Source of the DNA: Bacillota bacterium
GTDB taxonomy: Bacteria; Bacillota; Clostridia; Lachnospirales; Lachnospiraceae
Reading direction: 5' to 3'
DNA length: 13,788 bases
NCBI GenBank assembly: GCA_023443225.1
Contig: JAEZVF010000030.1
Coordinates: 1-13,788, forward strand
The notes under the pieces were generated by a model. That model did not search any database, was not told where the DNA came from, and saw only the letters and a program-made list of their open reading frames with translations. Positions 13,704-13,788 of this stretch are shown here, in pieces (position 1 is the stretch's first letter; the number at the start of each line of letters is the position of its first letter). A program made the position numbers and the translations under genes.

Positions 13704-13788
13704 TGTGGAAATAACTATTTCAAAAGTAAACGTGGAAATTACTCTTTCAAAAAGTTATGATGTTTATGGTGGTGCCTCTTTAGGAGGT
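13704..13788 (+). mobile_element. Probable left end of an IS21-family insertion sequence (cut by window edge)
   Basis: Two direct repeats, GTGGAAATAACTATTTCAAA... (13705-13727) and GTGGAAATTACTCTTTCAAA... (13732-13755), differ at a few positions and are spaced 27 bp apart. Multiple repeated transposase-binding sites just inside a terminal TG are characteristic of IS21-family left ends, and the first copy is preceded by T, giving TGTGGAAA. The window ends in TTTAGGAGGT, a strong Shine-Dalgarno that would serve a plus-strand gene (istA in that model) starting just outside. Neither the transposase nor the right end is visible, so this is inference from end structure only. Confidence 0.45.

Noticed and set aside
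1..13788. tRNA, rRNA or CRISPR arrays
   Set aside because: No tRNA cloverleaf signature, rRNA segment or regularly spaced repeats were seen on either strand.

Overview
This AT-rich window looks chromosomal and comes from a low-GC Gram-positive anaerobe, most likely a Lachnospiraceae-type Clostridia. The evidence is strong AGGAGG-type ribosome binding sites, TTGACA/TATAAT promoters, a TagD-type glycerol-3-phosphate cytidylyltransferase, an LCP-family ligase and a ClpX-like paralogue next to a conserved clostridial TIM-barrel protein. The family-level placement is inference from protein character; no database was searched.

Layout. (1) Positions 1-153 hold an extended imperfect inverted repeat and no convincing gene. 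(2) Positions 154-2567, minus strand: a three-gene operon of a divergent ClpX-type AAA+ unfoldase, an uncharacterised TIM-barrel protein and a small zinc-ribbon protein, read from a good promoter at 2708-2736 through a structured leader of about 135 nt. (3) Positions 2856-4475, minus strand: a membrane-anchored HtrA/DegP serine protease with its own promoter and terminator. (4) Positions 4726-7226, plus strand: a polyprenyl-phosphate hexose-1-phosphate transferase that primes glycan synthesis, then an LCP ligase, with a strong hairpin between them. (5) Positions 7425-11491, minus strand and convergent with (4): tagD, a TagB/TagF-type glycerophosphotransferase, a WsaF-like GT4 glycosyltransferase and a second TagB/TagF-type glycerophosphotransferase, read from a near-consensus promoter. 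(6) Positions 11737-13407, minus strand: leuA (long form), followed by its terminator. (7) Positions 13408-13788: an AT-rich intergenic stretch ending in two about 24-nt direct repeats and a strong Shine-Dalgarno at the window edge. I read this end as the probable left end of an IS21-family element whose first gene lies outside.

How the genes work together. Blocks (4) and (5) form one cell-surface glycopolymer locus. The primer transferase starts a glycan on the lipid carrier, and the GT4 enzyme may extend it. TagD supplies CDP-glycerol, and the two glycerophosphotransferases add or polymerise glycerol-phosphate. The LCP protein is the expected ligase to peptidoglycan. HtrA, divergent from the primer transferase, is a surface quality-control protease. 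The most unusual module is the ClpX-like operon. Its unfoldase keeps the zinc-binding domain, the ATPase motifs, the pore-1 loop and the IGF ClpP-docking loop but has lost the RKH pore loop, and it is co-transcribed with two proteins of unknown role.

Several starts were moved downstream to the codon with a proper ribosome binding site: the ClpX-like gene to 2567, the primer transferase to 4726, the second glycerophosphotransferase to 8612 and leuA to 13407.
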